Made by a program: the position numbers and the translations under genes
The notes under the pieces: model-generated
Seen by the model: the letters and a program-made list of their open reading frames with translations, nothing else
The model's database searches: none
What the model was told of the DNA's origin: nothing
Source of the DNA: Pseudarthrobacter phenanthrenivorans
GTDB taxonomy: Bacteria; Actinomycetota; Actinomycetes; Actinomycetales; Micrococcaceae
DNA: 64,000 nt
Direction: 5' to 3'
Assembly: GCF_000813845.1 (NCBI RefSeq)
Contig: NZ_JWTB01000007.1
Span: forward strand, 124,001-188,000
In this document: positions 27,914-35,656 of the stretch, piece by piece
Layout: the number at the start of each line of letters is the position of its first letter
Numbering within the stretch: the stretch's first letter is position 1

Positions 27914-28513
27914 ATGTTCACCCTGACCATCAACCAGACGGACAGCCGGCTCGACGGAGACCAGGTCCCGCAGCTGCTCAAGGCGCTGCGGCACATCCCC
28001 GCGCGCCTGGACTTCGACCGGTCGGTGGAGGACGAAGTCCAGGGAATCGTCGATTGCCCGCACCAGGCCGTGGATGCCGCGCTGATCGCGCTGCGCACCG
28101 GGCACTGGTACGTGGGGATCGGCGCCGGGCCGGTGAATGAGCCCCTGCCCAACCAAATCAAGGACGCCTCCGGCCACGGCCTGGTCTATGCCCGCCGCGC
28201 GGTGGACCGGCTGCGGAGCAGCAAAGAACGCATCCCGGTGGCGGTGGAGGGGCCCCTGGCCGATGTGGCCCATGATGCCGAGGCCGTCCTCCGCCTGCTG
28301 GGTCACATCGTGCGGGACCGCTCAGAGGCGGAATGGCGGGTGCTGGACCTGCTGACGCCCGGGGTCCGCGGCCAGCAGAAGGCCGTGGCGCAGGAACTGG
28401 GGATCACCACCCAGGCCGTCAGCAAGGCCGTGGCACGGGCCCAGTGGAACGAGGAGCATGCCGCCCGGCCGGCGGCCGCCAGGCTGCTGGCCCTGATCCT
28501 GGCGGTGCAGTAA
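27914..28513 (+). CDS. Putative HTH DNA-binding protein (SatD/MarR-like)
   Basis: A 199-residue protein. The N-terminal half opens MFTLTINQTDSRLDGDQVPQ and resembles the nucleotide-cyclase-like fold found in SatD-type proteins. The C-terminal region contains a helix-turn-helix, with VLDLLTPGVRGQQKAVAQEL then GITTQAVSKAVARAQWNEE around residues 145-180. I would call it a probable transcriptional regulator; the family assignment is weak. It is a lone gene between katE and a convergent phosphatase, six bases from that gene's stop. Confidence 0.65.
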   Translation: MFTLTINQTDSRLDGDQVPQLLKALRHIPARLDFDRSVEDEVQGIVDCPHQAVDAALIALRTGHWYVGIGAGPVNEPLPNQIKDASGHGLVYARRAVDRLRSSKERIPVAVEGPLADVAHDAEAVLRLLGHIVRDRSEAEWRVLDLLTPGVRGQQKAVAQELGITTQAVSKAVARAQWNEEHAARPAAARLLALILAVQ

Positions 28514-28518
28514 CCGGT

Positions 28519-29103
28519 TCAGCTCCCGGTGGCAGCCATGACCGGCTCGCCGTTGAAGTACTCCAGCTTCCAGCCATCGATCGCGTGGTGGTGCGCAAGG
28601 TTGAGGGCCGCGTTGTCCACGCTGGTGAGGGTCTGGCCGATGGCGCGGCTGAGCGTGACGCGCAGGAGGGTGCCGTGGGTGACCACCAGGAGCCGCCGGC
28701 CGCGGAACTCCTCCGCCAGGGCTTCCAGGGCTGCAATGCCGCGGTCGGCGGCCTCCTCTTCGCTCTCGGCACCCTTGAACCCGCCGGGGACGCGCAGCGC
28801 CTCCAGCTCGGGGCCGGCCTGCATTCCTTCGGCGGGGCCGAAGCTGCGCTCGGTGAGTTCCGGGACGCGGCGGGCCACGGTCAGCCCGAGGCCTTCCGCG
28901 ATCAGGTCGGCCGTTTCAGCGGCACGGCTCAGCGGCGAGGAGACGATGGCGTCCCATTCGTACGGGGCCAGGATGCCGACGGCGGCACGCGCCTGTCCGC
29001 GTCCGACGTCGTTCAGCGGGATGTCGGTGGATCCCTGCAGCCGGCGCTCGGCATTCCAGTCGGTCTGGCCATGGCGGACGAGGGCGAACGTCGTAAGGGT
29101 CAT
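28519..29103 (-). CDS. Histidine phosphatase family protein (phosphoglycerate mutase-like)
   Basis: A 194-residue enzyme with the phospho-accepting motif LVRHGQTDWN at residues 8-17, the matching GSTDIPLNDVG block, the acidic ELTERSFG segment, and the second histidine in LLVVTHGTLLRV. Family members hydrolyse phosphate esters or act as mutases; GpmB-like and cobalamin-phosphatase roles cannot be separated here. It is followed in the same direction by nothing close and preceded at 66 bp by the HAD hydrolase gene, possibly co-transcribed. Confidence 0.9.
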   Translation of the reverse strand: MTLTTFALVRHGQTDWNAERRLQGSTDIPLNDVGRGQARAAVGILAPYEWDAIVSSPLSRAAETADLIAEGLGLTVARRVPELTERSFGPAEGMQAGPELEALRVPGGFKGAESEEEAADRGIAALEALAEEFRGRRLLVVTHGTLLRVTLSRAIGQTLTSVDNAALNLAHHHAIDGWKLEYFNGEPVMAATGS

Positions 29104-29169
29104 GCCTCTATTCTGCCTTGGCGCCGGCCGCCGACCGGAATCGCGGCAGCGGGCCCTGCCCTGCCTGGC

Positions 29170-30057
29170 TCAGAGGAGGCTGCGCAGCACGTGGGCCGCG
29201 CCGTCGTCGTGCACGGAGTGGGTGACCTCATCCGCTGCGGCCACCACTTCCGCGGGAGCCTGCCCCATGGCCACCCCCCTGCCGGCCCAGGCGAGCATCT
29301 CGATGTCGTTCCGGCCGTCGCCCACCGCGACGGTCAGGTGCTCTTCGAAGCCAAGCCGGACCCGGAGGTTTTCCAGGGCGCTGGCCTTGGTGACGCCGGC
29401 TGCGGCGATGTCCAGCCATGCGGTCCAGCCCACGGAGTACGTCACGCCCGCAAGTCCCACGTGGTTGATGGCCTCGTTGAACTCCTCGGGCGTGTTCTCG
29501 GTGCTGAACACCACCACGCGCACGGCGGTGGCCTCCAGCATGGTGTGGAAGTCAACGCCGATGGCCTCGACGCCGAAGCTGGCGTCCTGGAACCGCTCGG
29601 TGGAGAGGAAATTGCCGTCGGCGTCCTCGAGGGCGTACTTGGCCGAGGGCAGCCGTTCCCGGAGTGCGCGCAGGGCCGGGGCGGGGTCGAACGTAGCCTT
29701 GTGGATCACCTCGTAGCCGTTCTCCAGTTCCGGGTGGAGCCGGAGCGTCACGCCGCCGTTGCAGCAGATGGCGTACCCGCGCTCGATGCCGATCTTTTCG
29801 ATGATGGGAAGGGTGGCATTCAAGGAGCGGCCGGTGGCAATCATCACTTCATGCCCTGCGGCCACCACCGCCTGCGCGGCCTCCCGTACTCCCGGGGACA
29901 TGTGGCCGTCGTGGTTCACCAGGGTCCCGTCCACATCCAGGGCGACCATGAACTTCCGGTCGACACCGGTGAAGCCGGCGTTGTCCTGGTGGTTGTCTCG
30001 ATTGGTGTCTCGCCGGTCATCGTTGCCGGCGACTGAGGTTTCAGTCAGCGTTGTCAT
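29170..30057 (-). CDS. HAD superfamily hydrolase, Cof/IIB type
   Basis: A 295-residue phosphatase. HAD motif I is ALDVDGTLVNHDG near residue 36, motif II is EVMIATGRS, and motifs III/IV are in VAVGDGRNDIEMLAWAGRGV. The large C2 cap between motifs II and III marks the Cof family, which dephosphorylates sugar phosphates or flavin-type substrates. A hydrophilic N-terminal extension of about 35 residues is present. ATG 30057 is preferred; ATG 30063 is six bases upstream. The substrate is unknown. Confidence 0.9.
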   Translation of the reverse strand: MTTLTETSVAGNDDRRDTNRDNHQDNAGFTGVDRKFMVALDVDGTLVNHDGHMSPGVREAAQAVVAAGHEVMIATGRSLNATLPIIEKIGIERGYAICCNGGVTLRLHPELENGYEVIHKATFDPAPALRALRERLPSAKYALEDADGNFLSTERFQDASFGVEAIGVDFHTMLEATAVRVVVFSTENTPEEFNEAINHVGLAGVTYSVGWTAWLDIAAAGVTKASALENLRVRLGFEEHLTVAVGDGRNDIEMLAWAGRGVAMGQAPAEVVAAADEVTHSVHDDGAAHVLRSLL

Positions 30058-30253
30058 CCACATAGTGAACCAGACGTAACTGACAGGCGCTAGGACGCGG
30101 ACCACAGGTTTATTGAACTGTTGGTTAACACGGCGGATTTCCACATTTGGGGGCCGGTGCTCGTCAGCTTCGTAATGCACCCGTCTGCGGACATCACAGC
30201 GCCGCCCGCACCGGTGCACCGTCCATACGGCGGTGCAAATGCGAAATCCAAGG

Positions 30254-30262
30254 TTGTCCACA
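30254..30262 (+). promoter_or_regulatory. DnaA-box-like nonamer TTGTCCACA
   Basis: TTGTCCACA matches the actinobacterial DnaA-box consensus. It lies in the 252-bp gap upstream of the AbiEi-like gene. A second copy is at 34124. A lone box is weak evidence; it could titrate DnaA or be chance. Confidence 0.35.
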
Positions 30263-30315
30263 TGCCCGGGCTTTCCCCTTCAACGGCCGTCCGTTGGCCG
30301 GTGAGGATAAGTGGC

Positions 30316-31311
30316 ATGCACCTGATCTCCGCGCAGGACCTCCGCCGCACCACGGGTGACACCCGTTCACTCAGCAGGCGCTATGCGCGGGGTGAACTCG
30401 TCCGCGTCCGCAAAGGTGTTTACGCCGACAAGGAAGAGTGGGTATCCCTGGCTCCGTGGGAAAGATATCTCCAGACAGTCCGCGCCGTGGATTTGGAGCT
30501 CCCGGGATCCACATTTTGCCTGAACTCAGCCATTGCTGTTTGGAACCTGGCCCTCCTCGCAGTTCCCGGGTACGTCGATCTGGCCGGGGCATCGAGGGGG
30601 CACACCGGGCGGAAGCAGTCAACCACTTCCGCAGCCTGCAACTATTTCGGAGTAACGGGCATCGAACACATCAGCGCTTACGGAGTTCATAGGCATCCGG
30701 GGCATCCTGCCGCAGTTGAGTACGCAGGGCTTCAGGTGACTCCCCTGCCCGCGACCGTAGTGGAAGTCATCGCGAGGGAGAGCTTCGCGGCAGGAGTAGT
30801 GCTGGCGGATCACGCCATCAGCAGCCGCCGCCCTTCGGGACCTGCGCTCAGCAAGGATGAACTGCTGGACAAGGCTTCCCGGCTCCCCTCAGGAGCCCGC
30901 CGGGATTGGGTGGCCAAGGTGCTCGACTTCGCCTCGCCCGAGTCAGAGTCGGCTGGTGAATCGCTCAGCCGCGCCCAGATGCATCTGCTCGGCTTTCCGG
31001 CCCCCATGCTCCAAGCAACGTTCCGGCAGGGGGGTTCACTGCTCGCCCGGACTGACTTCTTTTGGCCTAAGTACCGGCTTATCGGGGAGTTCGACGGCGA
31101 CGCAAAGTACCTGAGTGACGACTACCTGGGTACACGGACGGCACGGCAAACCGTGCTGGCGGAGAAGAAACGCGAGGACAGGCTGCGGGCAGCGGGTTTC
31201 CGGTTTGTTCGATGGGACTGGGCAACGGCTTCAGACGCCACCCGCTTCGCGGCATGCCTCCGGCGGGCAGGCCTGCAGAGCACCCGGAGCAGATCATCCG
31301 GCACCCACTGA
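30316..31311 (+). CDS. AbiEi-type antitoxin-like N-terminus with DUF559-like C-terminus
   Basis: A 331-residue protein of a type common in Actinobacteria. Residues 1-60 look like the winged-helix of AbiEi-type antitoxins (SRRYARGELVRVRKGVYADK). The middle is variable. The C-terminal 110 residues match a DUF559/very-short-patch-like fold: ARTDFFWPKYRLIGEFDGDAKY, then VLAEKKREDRLRAAGFRFVRWDW. No partner AbiEii toxin is adjacent. ATG 30316 is favoured because it starts at the conserved domain. Base composition appears less GC-rich than the flanks, a hint of transfer. A 15-bp perfect hairpin begins at its last base. Confidence 0.75.
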   Translation: MHLISAQDLRRTTGDTRSLSRRYARGELVRVRKGVYADKEEWVSLAPWERYLQTVRAVDLELPGSTFCLNSAIAVWNLALLAVPGYVDLAGASRGHTGRKQSTTSAACNYFGVTGIEHISAYGVHRHPGHPAAVEYAGLQVTPLPATVVEVIARESFAAGVVLADHAISSRRPSGPALSKDELLDKASRLPSGARRDWVAKVLDFASPESESAGESLSRAQMHLLGFPAPMLQATFRQGGSLLARTDFFWPKYRLIGEFDGDAKYLSDDYLGTRTARQTVLAEKKREDRLRAAGFRFVRWDWATASDATRFAACLRRAGLQSTRSRSSGTH

Positions 31312-31350
31312 CGGACAGTGCACCCCCGCACTCGCGGGTGCACTGTCCGT
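31311..31350. terminator. Perfect 15-bp stem hairpin between convergent genes
   Basis: ACGGACAGTGCACCC and GGGTGCACTGTCCGT are exact reverse complements around a 10-base loop. The left arm starts at the final base of the AbiEi-like gene's TGA, and serS ends 40 bp beyond the right arm. It is a probable two-way terminator without T-tracts; the perfection is unusual enough that a mobile or regulatory origin is possible. Confidence 0.7.
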
Positions 31351-31390
31351 CCAAGGGTGAACTGTCCAGATGCGGGTGTATCACACAGGA

Positions 31391-32671
31391 CTAGAGAACC
31401 GGCAGGACCTCAAGCCCGCCCAGGTACTTCTGCAGCGCCTTGGGGACTTTGACCGAGCCGTCCGGGTTCTGGTGGTGCTCCAGGAGCGCCACAATCCAGC
31501 GGGTGGTGGCCAGCGTACCGTTCAGGGTGGCCACGGCGCGGGTGCCCTTGGAAACGCCCTCCGCGTTCACTACCCGCTCCCGGATGTTCAGGCGGCGGGC
31601 CTGGAAGGTGGTGCAGTTGGACGTGGACGTCAGCTCGCGGTACGCGCCCTGGGTGGGGACCCAGGCTTCGCAGTCGTACTTCCGCGCGGCTGAGGTGCCC
31701 AGGTCGCCGGCGGCGGTATCGATCACGCGGTACGGCAGCTCGCACTTGGCCAGCATTTCCTCTTCCCACGCAAGCAGGCGCTGGTGCTCCGCTGCGGCTT
31801 CCTCCACCGTGGTGTAGATGAACATCTCCACCTTGTTGAACTGGTGCACGCGGATGATCCCGCGGGTGTCCTTGCCGTGCGATCCGGCTTCGCGCCGGTA
31901 GCAGGAGCTCTGGCCGGCATACCGGATGGGACCTGCCGAGAAGTCCAGGATCTCGTCCGCGTGGTACCCGGCGAGGGCGACCTCCGAGGTGCCCACCAGG
32001 TACAGGTCGTCCTCGGCCAGGCGGTAGATCTCGGCGTCGTGCTTGACGTCGAAGCCGGTGCCCTGCATGGTCTCGGGCCGCACCAGCGTGGGGGTGATCA
32101 TCGGAATAAAGCCGGCTTCGATGGCCTGGTCCATGGCCATCTGCAGCAGGGCCATCTCCAGCCGGGCGCCCACGCCGCGGAGGAAGTAGAACCGCGCGCC
32201 GGAGACCTTGGCCCCGCGTTCCATGTCGATGGCGCCAATCAGCTCACCGATCTCCAGGTGGTCCTTCGGCGTGAAGTCAGGGAATTCACGCGGCGTGCCG
32301 ACGGTCTTGACCACCACGTAGTCGTCTTCGCCGCCTTCGGGAACGCCGTCCTCGATGAGGTTGGGGATGGTGCGCAGCAGCTCTTCCTGCTTGGTCTGCG
32401 CGGCATCAGCCTCGGCGGAAGCTGCCTTGACGGAGTTGGCCAGCTCCTTGACCTCGGCCAGCAGCGCCTGCTTTTCCTCACCCTTGGCCTGCGCCACCTT
32501 CTTGCCGAACACGTTCTGTTCAGCCCGGAGGTTTTCGAAACGGATCAGTGCGGCACGGCGGGCGGAATCCGCGGAGATGATCGCGTCCACCACTGATTCA
32601 TCGGCGCCGCGGGCACGCTGGCTGGCACGGTACTTGTCCGGGTTTTCGCTGAGGTCTTTTACGTCGATCAC
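31391..32671 (-). CDS. serS: Seryl-tRNA synthetase
   Basis: Charges tRNA-Ser with serine. The 426-residue class II synthetase has an N-terminal coiled-coil arm (about residues 30-105, rich in A/E/K), motif 2 [21 protein letters not shown], and [14 protein letters not shown]. Motif 3 is in [20 protein letters not shown]. Length and architecture are normal. It is a single gene, divergent from the lipid-kinase-like gene across an 88-bp GC-rich gap. Confidence 0.98.
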   Translation of the reverse strand: MIDVKDLSENPDKYRASQRARGADESVVDAIISADSARRAALIRFENLRAEQNVFGKKVAQAKGEEKQALLAEVKELANSVKAASAEADAAQTKQEELLRTIPNLIEDGVPEGGEDDYVVVKTVGTPREFPDFTPKDHLEIGELIGAIDMERGAKVSGARFYFLRGVGARLEMALLQMAMDQAIEAGFIPMITPTLVRPETMQGTGFDVKHDAEIYRLAEDDLYLVGTSEVALAGYHADEILDFSAGPIRYAGQSSCYRREAGSHGKDTRGIIRVHQFNKVEMFIYTTVEEAAAEHQRLLAWEEEMLAKCELPYRVIDTAAGDLGTSAARKYDCEAWVPTQGAYRELTSTSNCTTFQARRLNIRERVVNAEGVSKGTRAVATLNGTLATTRWIVALLEHHQNPDGSVKVPKALQKYLGGLEVLPVL

Positions 32672-32699
32672 CAGACAAGGGTATCCAATTCAGTGCACG

Positions 32700-32735
32700 A
32701 CGGCGGGCGCCCGGCGCCGTGCCGCCGCCCGCCGT
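32700..32735. promoter_or_regulatory. Perfect 10-bp inverted repeat between serS and the kinase gene
   Basis: ACGGCGGGCG and CGCCCGCCGT are exact reverse complements separated by 16 bases, in the short divergent region. This could be a leader structure in either transcript or an operator. GC-rich repeats are cheap here, so confidence is low. Confidence 0.4.
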
Positions 32736-32759
32736 GCGCCGGGCTACTGTTGAACCACC

Positions 32760-33839
32760 ATGAGCGACTGGATTCTCTACCTGCTGATTGCGGTGGCGCT
32801 TGCCTTCGCCACCTCGAGCTGGTGGGGCGTCCGCCGCCTCAAGGCACTGCATATACGCAGCACCGTGGCCGGCGAAGCCTACGACATAGGCCTGGCCCAG
32901 CAGCGGGTGGCGGTGGTCCTGAATCCGGTGAAGGCACGCGCCGAGGAAGCCAGGGCAACCATCCAGCGGGCCTGCCTTGCCGCGGGGTGGCAGGCGCCGG
33001 TCTTTTACGAGACCACGGCGGAGGACCCCGGCTTCTCGCAGGTCAAGGCCGCCCTGGCCGGCAAACCCGACGTCGTCCTGGTGGGCGGTGGCGACGGCAC
33101 GGTCCGCGTGGTGGCTGAGGCGCTGGCGCACACCGAGATCGCGATGGGCCTGATCCCGCTGGGCACCGGAAACCTGCTGGCCCGCAACGTGGACCTGGAC
33201 GTCAGTGACCTGCATGCAAGCGTCCAGACTGCCCTGTTCGGCCGCCAGCGCTACATCGACACGGCGCGGATGGCCATCGAAAACTCGCGGACCGGGCACT
33301 ACTCAGAGCACGTGTTCCTGGTCATTGCCGGGATCGGCATGGACGCCGAAGTCCTGGCCGACACCAACGCGGGGCTGAAGAAGGCCGTGGGCTGGCTGGC
33401 CTACACCGAAGCGGGCGTCCGCCACCTGCCGGGACGGCGCAAGAAGGTCTCCATCTCCCTGGACGACAGTCCCGAGCAGATCCGCAACATCCGCAGCGTC
33501 CTTTTCGCCAACTGCGGGCTGGTGCCGGGTGGGATCGACTTCATCCCGCAGGCCATGATCGACGACGGGATGCTCGATGTAGTGGTGATGAGCCCGCGCA
33601 GCGTGATGGGCTGGCTGCTGATGTACGTGAAAATCATGTTCAAGCACAGCGGAAAGCTGCCGATCATGACCGTCTACCGGTCCGGCCGGGTGGTCATCAA
33701 GTGCCCGGAACCCATGCCCACACAGCTCGACGGCGACACGTCCGGGGAGGCGACGAAGCTCACCGTGCAGGTGGAACCGCGGTCGCTCCTGGTCCGGGTC
33801 AGGGGGCAGTCACACGGCAGCAGCGCCGCAATCAGGTAG
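32760..33839 (+). CDS. Diacylglycerol/lipid kinase family protein (DAGK catalytic domain)
   Basis: A 359-residue protein with one N-terminal membrane segment (ILYLLIAVALAFATSSWWG) and a DAGK-type catalytic fold. It has VVLNPVKARAEEARA for the nucleotide site, VLVGGGDGTVRVVAEAL as the GGDGT signature, and LIPLGTGNLLARN. The C-terminal LCB5/YegS-like half follows with VLFANCGLVPGGIDFIPQA. Such enzymes phosphorylate diacylglycerol, sphingoid bases or related lipids; the actual lipid is unknown. It stands alone between serS and a convergent small gene. Confidence 0.92.
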   Translation: MSDWILYLLIAVALAFATSSWWGVRRLKALHIRSTVAGEAYDIGLAQQRVAVVLNPVKARAEEARATIQRACLAAGWQAPVFYETTAEDPGFSQVKAALAGKPDVVLVGGGDGTVRVVAEALAHTEIAMGLIPLGTGNLLARNVDLDVSDLHASVQTALFGRQRYIDTARMAIENSRTGHYSEHVFLVIAGIGMDAEVLADTNAGLKKAVGWLAYTEAGVRHLPGRRKKVSISLDDSPEQIRNIRSVLFANCGLVPGGIDFIPQAMIDDGMLDVVVMSPRSVMGWLLMYVKIMFKHSGKLPIMTVYRSGRVVIKCPEPMPTQLDGDTSGEATKLTVQVEPRSLLVRVRGQSHGSSAAIR

Positions 33840-33865
33840 GCGGCGGCAATAAGTCCTGGGCGTGG

Positions 33866-34069
33866 TCAGGCGCTGGCCTTCTTCGCAGCCTCCGCAGCGG
33901 CTTTCGCGGCAGCGCGGGCCTCGGACTGCTCACGGATCATTGCCTGCTCCTCTTCGAAGCGCAGGCGGTCGGCGCGGTCGGCTTCGTCCCCGTCCCAGTC
34001 CTGGTTGTCCGCGGCGGGCTTGGGGTTGACGATCATCCCCTGGCCGTCATTGTCATTGCTGCTGGTCAT
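33866..34069 (-). CDS. Small charged hypothetical protein (67 aa)
   Basis: A 67-residue polar protein: an acidic N-terminal half (DNQDWDGDEADRADRLRFEEE) and an alanine/lysine-rich helical C-terminus (EARAAAKAAAEAAKKASA) that probably forms a single long helix. There is no cysteine or membrane segment. GGGAG precedes ATG 34069. It lies downstream of pheA on the same strand. I do not recognise a function; it may be a conserved genus-level protein. Confidence 0.65.
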   Translation of the reverse strand: MTSSNDNDGQGMIVNPKPAADNQDWDGDEADRADRLRFEEEQAMIREQSEARAAAKAAAEAAKKASA

Positions 34070-34099
34070 GACCCGCTCCCTTCATCCGGGGCCATACCC

Positions 34100-34133
34100 C
34101 TGTGGATCAAGCAAGCATACGCATTGTCCACAG
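34100..34133. promoter_or_regulatory. Inverted pair of DnaA-box-like sites
   Basis: CTGTGGA (34100-34106) and TCCACAG (34127-34133) form a 7-bp inverted repeat. The right copy is part of TTGTCCACA (34124-34132), an exact actinobacterial DnaA-box match, and the left is the near match TGTGGATCAA in the other orientation. They lie between pheA and the 67-residue gene. Confidence 0.4.
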
Positions 34134-34162
34134 CCCGGGGAAGTACTCCGGACGGTATTCAC

Positions 34163-35143
34163 CTACGCTGTGGGCGAAGCCGCGGAACCGTTTTCACCTG
34201 CACCGGATTCCCTGCCGAGGATGGAATCCACCCAGGATCCGGCAGCCGAAAAAGCCGCGTCCGAGGTGTACCCCGGCACGGGTGTTGCTTGCCCGTCAGC
34301 CCGGGCATACGAACCCAGGAAGCGGATGCCGGGGCTGATGCGGTGCAGCCCGGCCAGCGCATCCGCCACCCGCGCCTCACCGGCGTGGCCCTCCGCGTCG
34401 ATGCTGAAGAAGTAGTGGCCCAGGTACTGTCCGGTGGGGCGCGATTCGATCCTGCTGAGATTGACCCCGCGGCTGGCGAACTGGTCCAGGATTTCCATCA
34501 GCGCGCCGGGACGGTCCTGGGGAAGCGGGACCACCACTGTCGTCTTGTCGGCGCCGGTCCGCGCCGGCAGTGCGCCCGGGCGGCTGACCAGGATGAAGCG
34601 GGTCACCGCCTCCGGGTTGTCCCCGATATTTTCGGCCAGCATCGAGAGACCCGGGTGCCCGTGTGCGACAAGGGGCGCGCAGATCGCCGCGTCATAGTGG
34701 CACTCGTCGGCCAGCAGGCCCATGGCCGACGCCGCTGTAGAGGAGCCGGGAACGTATTCCGCTTGAGGAATGTTGGTATCCATCCATACCCGGCACTGCG
34801 CCCAGGCATGGCCGTGCGTGGAAACCCGCCGTACATCCCGAAGCTGCACTCCAGGCCGGGCCACCAGGACAAAGCTGATGGGCACCAGGACTTCCCGGAT
34901 AATCCGGAGTTCCTGGCCGGACGCGATAGCGTCCAGGGTGGCGGTAACGCCGCCCTCCACGGAGTTCTCGATGGGGACCATCGCGGCGTCGGCCTGCCCT
35001 GCGCGGACCATGTCGAGTGCAGCATTGACGTTCGACGCCGGGACTCGGGCCGCCTGCAATGCGCCGGGTACGTGCAGCAGCGCTGCCTCCGTGAACGTCC
35101 CCTCGGGTCCCAGGAAGGCGTACACCGGGGAGTGTGCCGGCAC
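34163..35143 (-). CDS. pheA: Prephenate dehydratase
   Basis: Converts prephenate to phenylpyruvate for phenylalanine synthesis. The 326-residue stand-alone enzyme opens YAFLGPEGTFTEAAL, has VPIENSVEGGVTATLD, and ends its catalytic part with KTTVVVPLPQDRPGALMEIL. That last segment begins a C-terminal ACT domain (LSRIESRPTGQYLGHYFF), the phenylalanine-binding regulatory site. The GTG start at 35143 shares its first base with the TAG of the rhodanese gene, indicating translational coupling. The C-terminal 25 residues are unstructured. Confidence 0.95.
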   Translation of the reverse strand: MPAHSPVYAFLGPEGTFTEAALLHVPGALQAARVPASNVNAALDMVRAGQADAAMVPIENSVEGGVTATLDAIASGQELRIIREVLVPISFVLVARPGVQLRDVRRVSTHGHAWAQCRVWMDTNIPQAEYVPGSSTAASAMGLLADECHYDAAICAPLVAHGHPGLSMLAENIGDNPEAVTRFILVSRPGALPARTGADKTTVVVPLPQDRPGALMEILDQFASRGVNLSRIESRPTGQYLGHYFFSIDAEGHAGEARVADALAGLHRISPGIRFLGSYARADGQATPVPGYTSDAAFSAAGSWVDSILGRESGAGENGSAASPTA

Positions 35144-35469
35144 TAAAGCACCAAGGGCTTCAGCCCGTTGTCCGAAACCAGCGGCTTGCCGGATTCCAGC
35201 CACTGGTCCATACCGCCGGCAACGTTGATGGCGGTGTAGCCCTGGCCCGTCAGCCATTGGGCAGCCCGGAAGGAGCGGCCGCCGGTCCGGCAGATGACGT
35301 AGATGTCCTCGTCGGGGTCGAGCTCGTCCAGCCGGGCCGGGATCTGGTCCATGGGGATGTGGAGGGCGCCGTCTGCATGGCCGGCGACCCACTCATAGTC
35401 CTCCCTGACGTCCAGGATGACGGCGTCGGCGGGGATGTCGTGGACGGGGACGGTATCGAAATCACTCAT
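35143..35469 (-). CDS. Rhodanese-like domain protein
   Basis: A 108-residue single-domain sulfurtransferase-like protein with the domain start ILDVREDYEWVAGHADGALH. The active loop is YVICRTGGRS, with the reactive cysteine followed by RTGGRS, as in GlpE-type domains. It may move sulfane sulfur or detoxify; the substrate is unknown. Its stop overlaps the pheA start by one base, so the two are co-expressed, though no biochemical link is obvious. Confidence 0.92.
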   Translation of the reverse strand: MSDFDTVPVHDIPADAVILDVREDYEWVAGHADGALHIPMDQIPARLDELDPDEDIYVICRTGGRSFRAAQWLTGQGYTAINVAGGMDQWLESGKPLVSDNGLKPLVL

Positions 35470-35656
35470 CGGGAGTCCTGTCGTGGTGGATCAAAGTCAG
35501 TATTAAGCCTAGTAGGTCCTGCTCCGGCCAGCAGATGGACGGGCAAGGCTAGGCTTCTTGGTGACGTTGGGGCTTCCGTTGGGTTCGAAGTCCCAACTGG
35601 AGCCTGCGCAGCGCCCGCCAGGCCGGAAACCACCCGCGAGAGGACAGGAGGCCCGC

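Noticed and set aside
32672-32759. T-box leader for serS
   Set aside because: The gap is only 88 bp and lacks the T-box core sequence; only a GC-rich inverted repeat is present.
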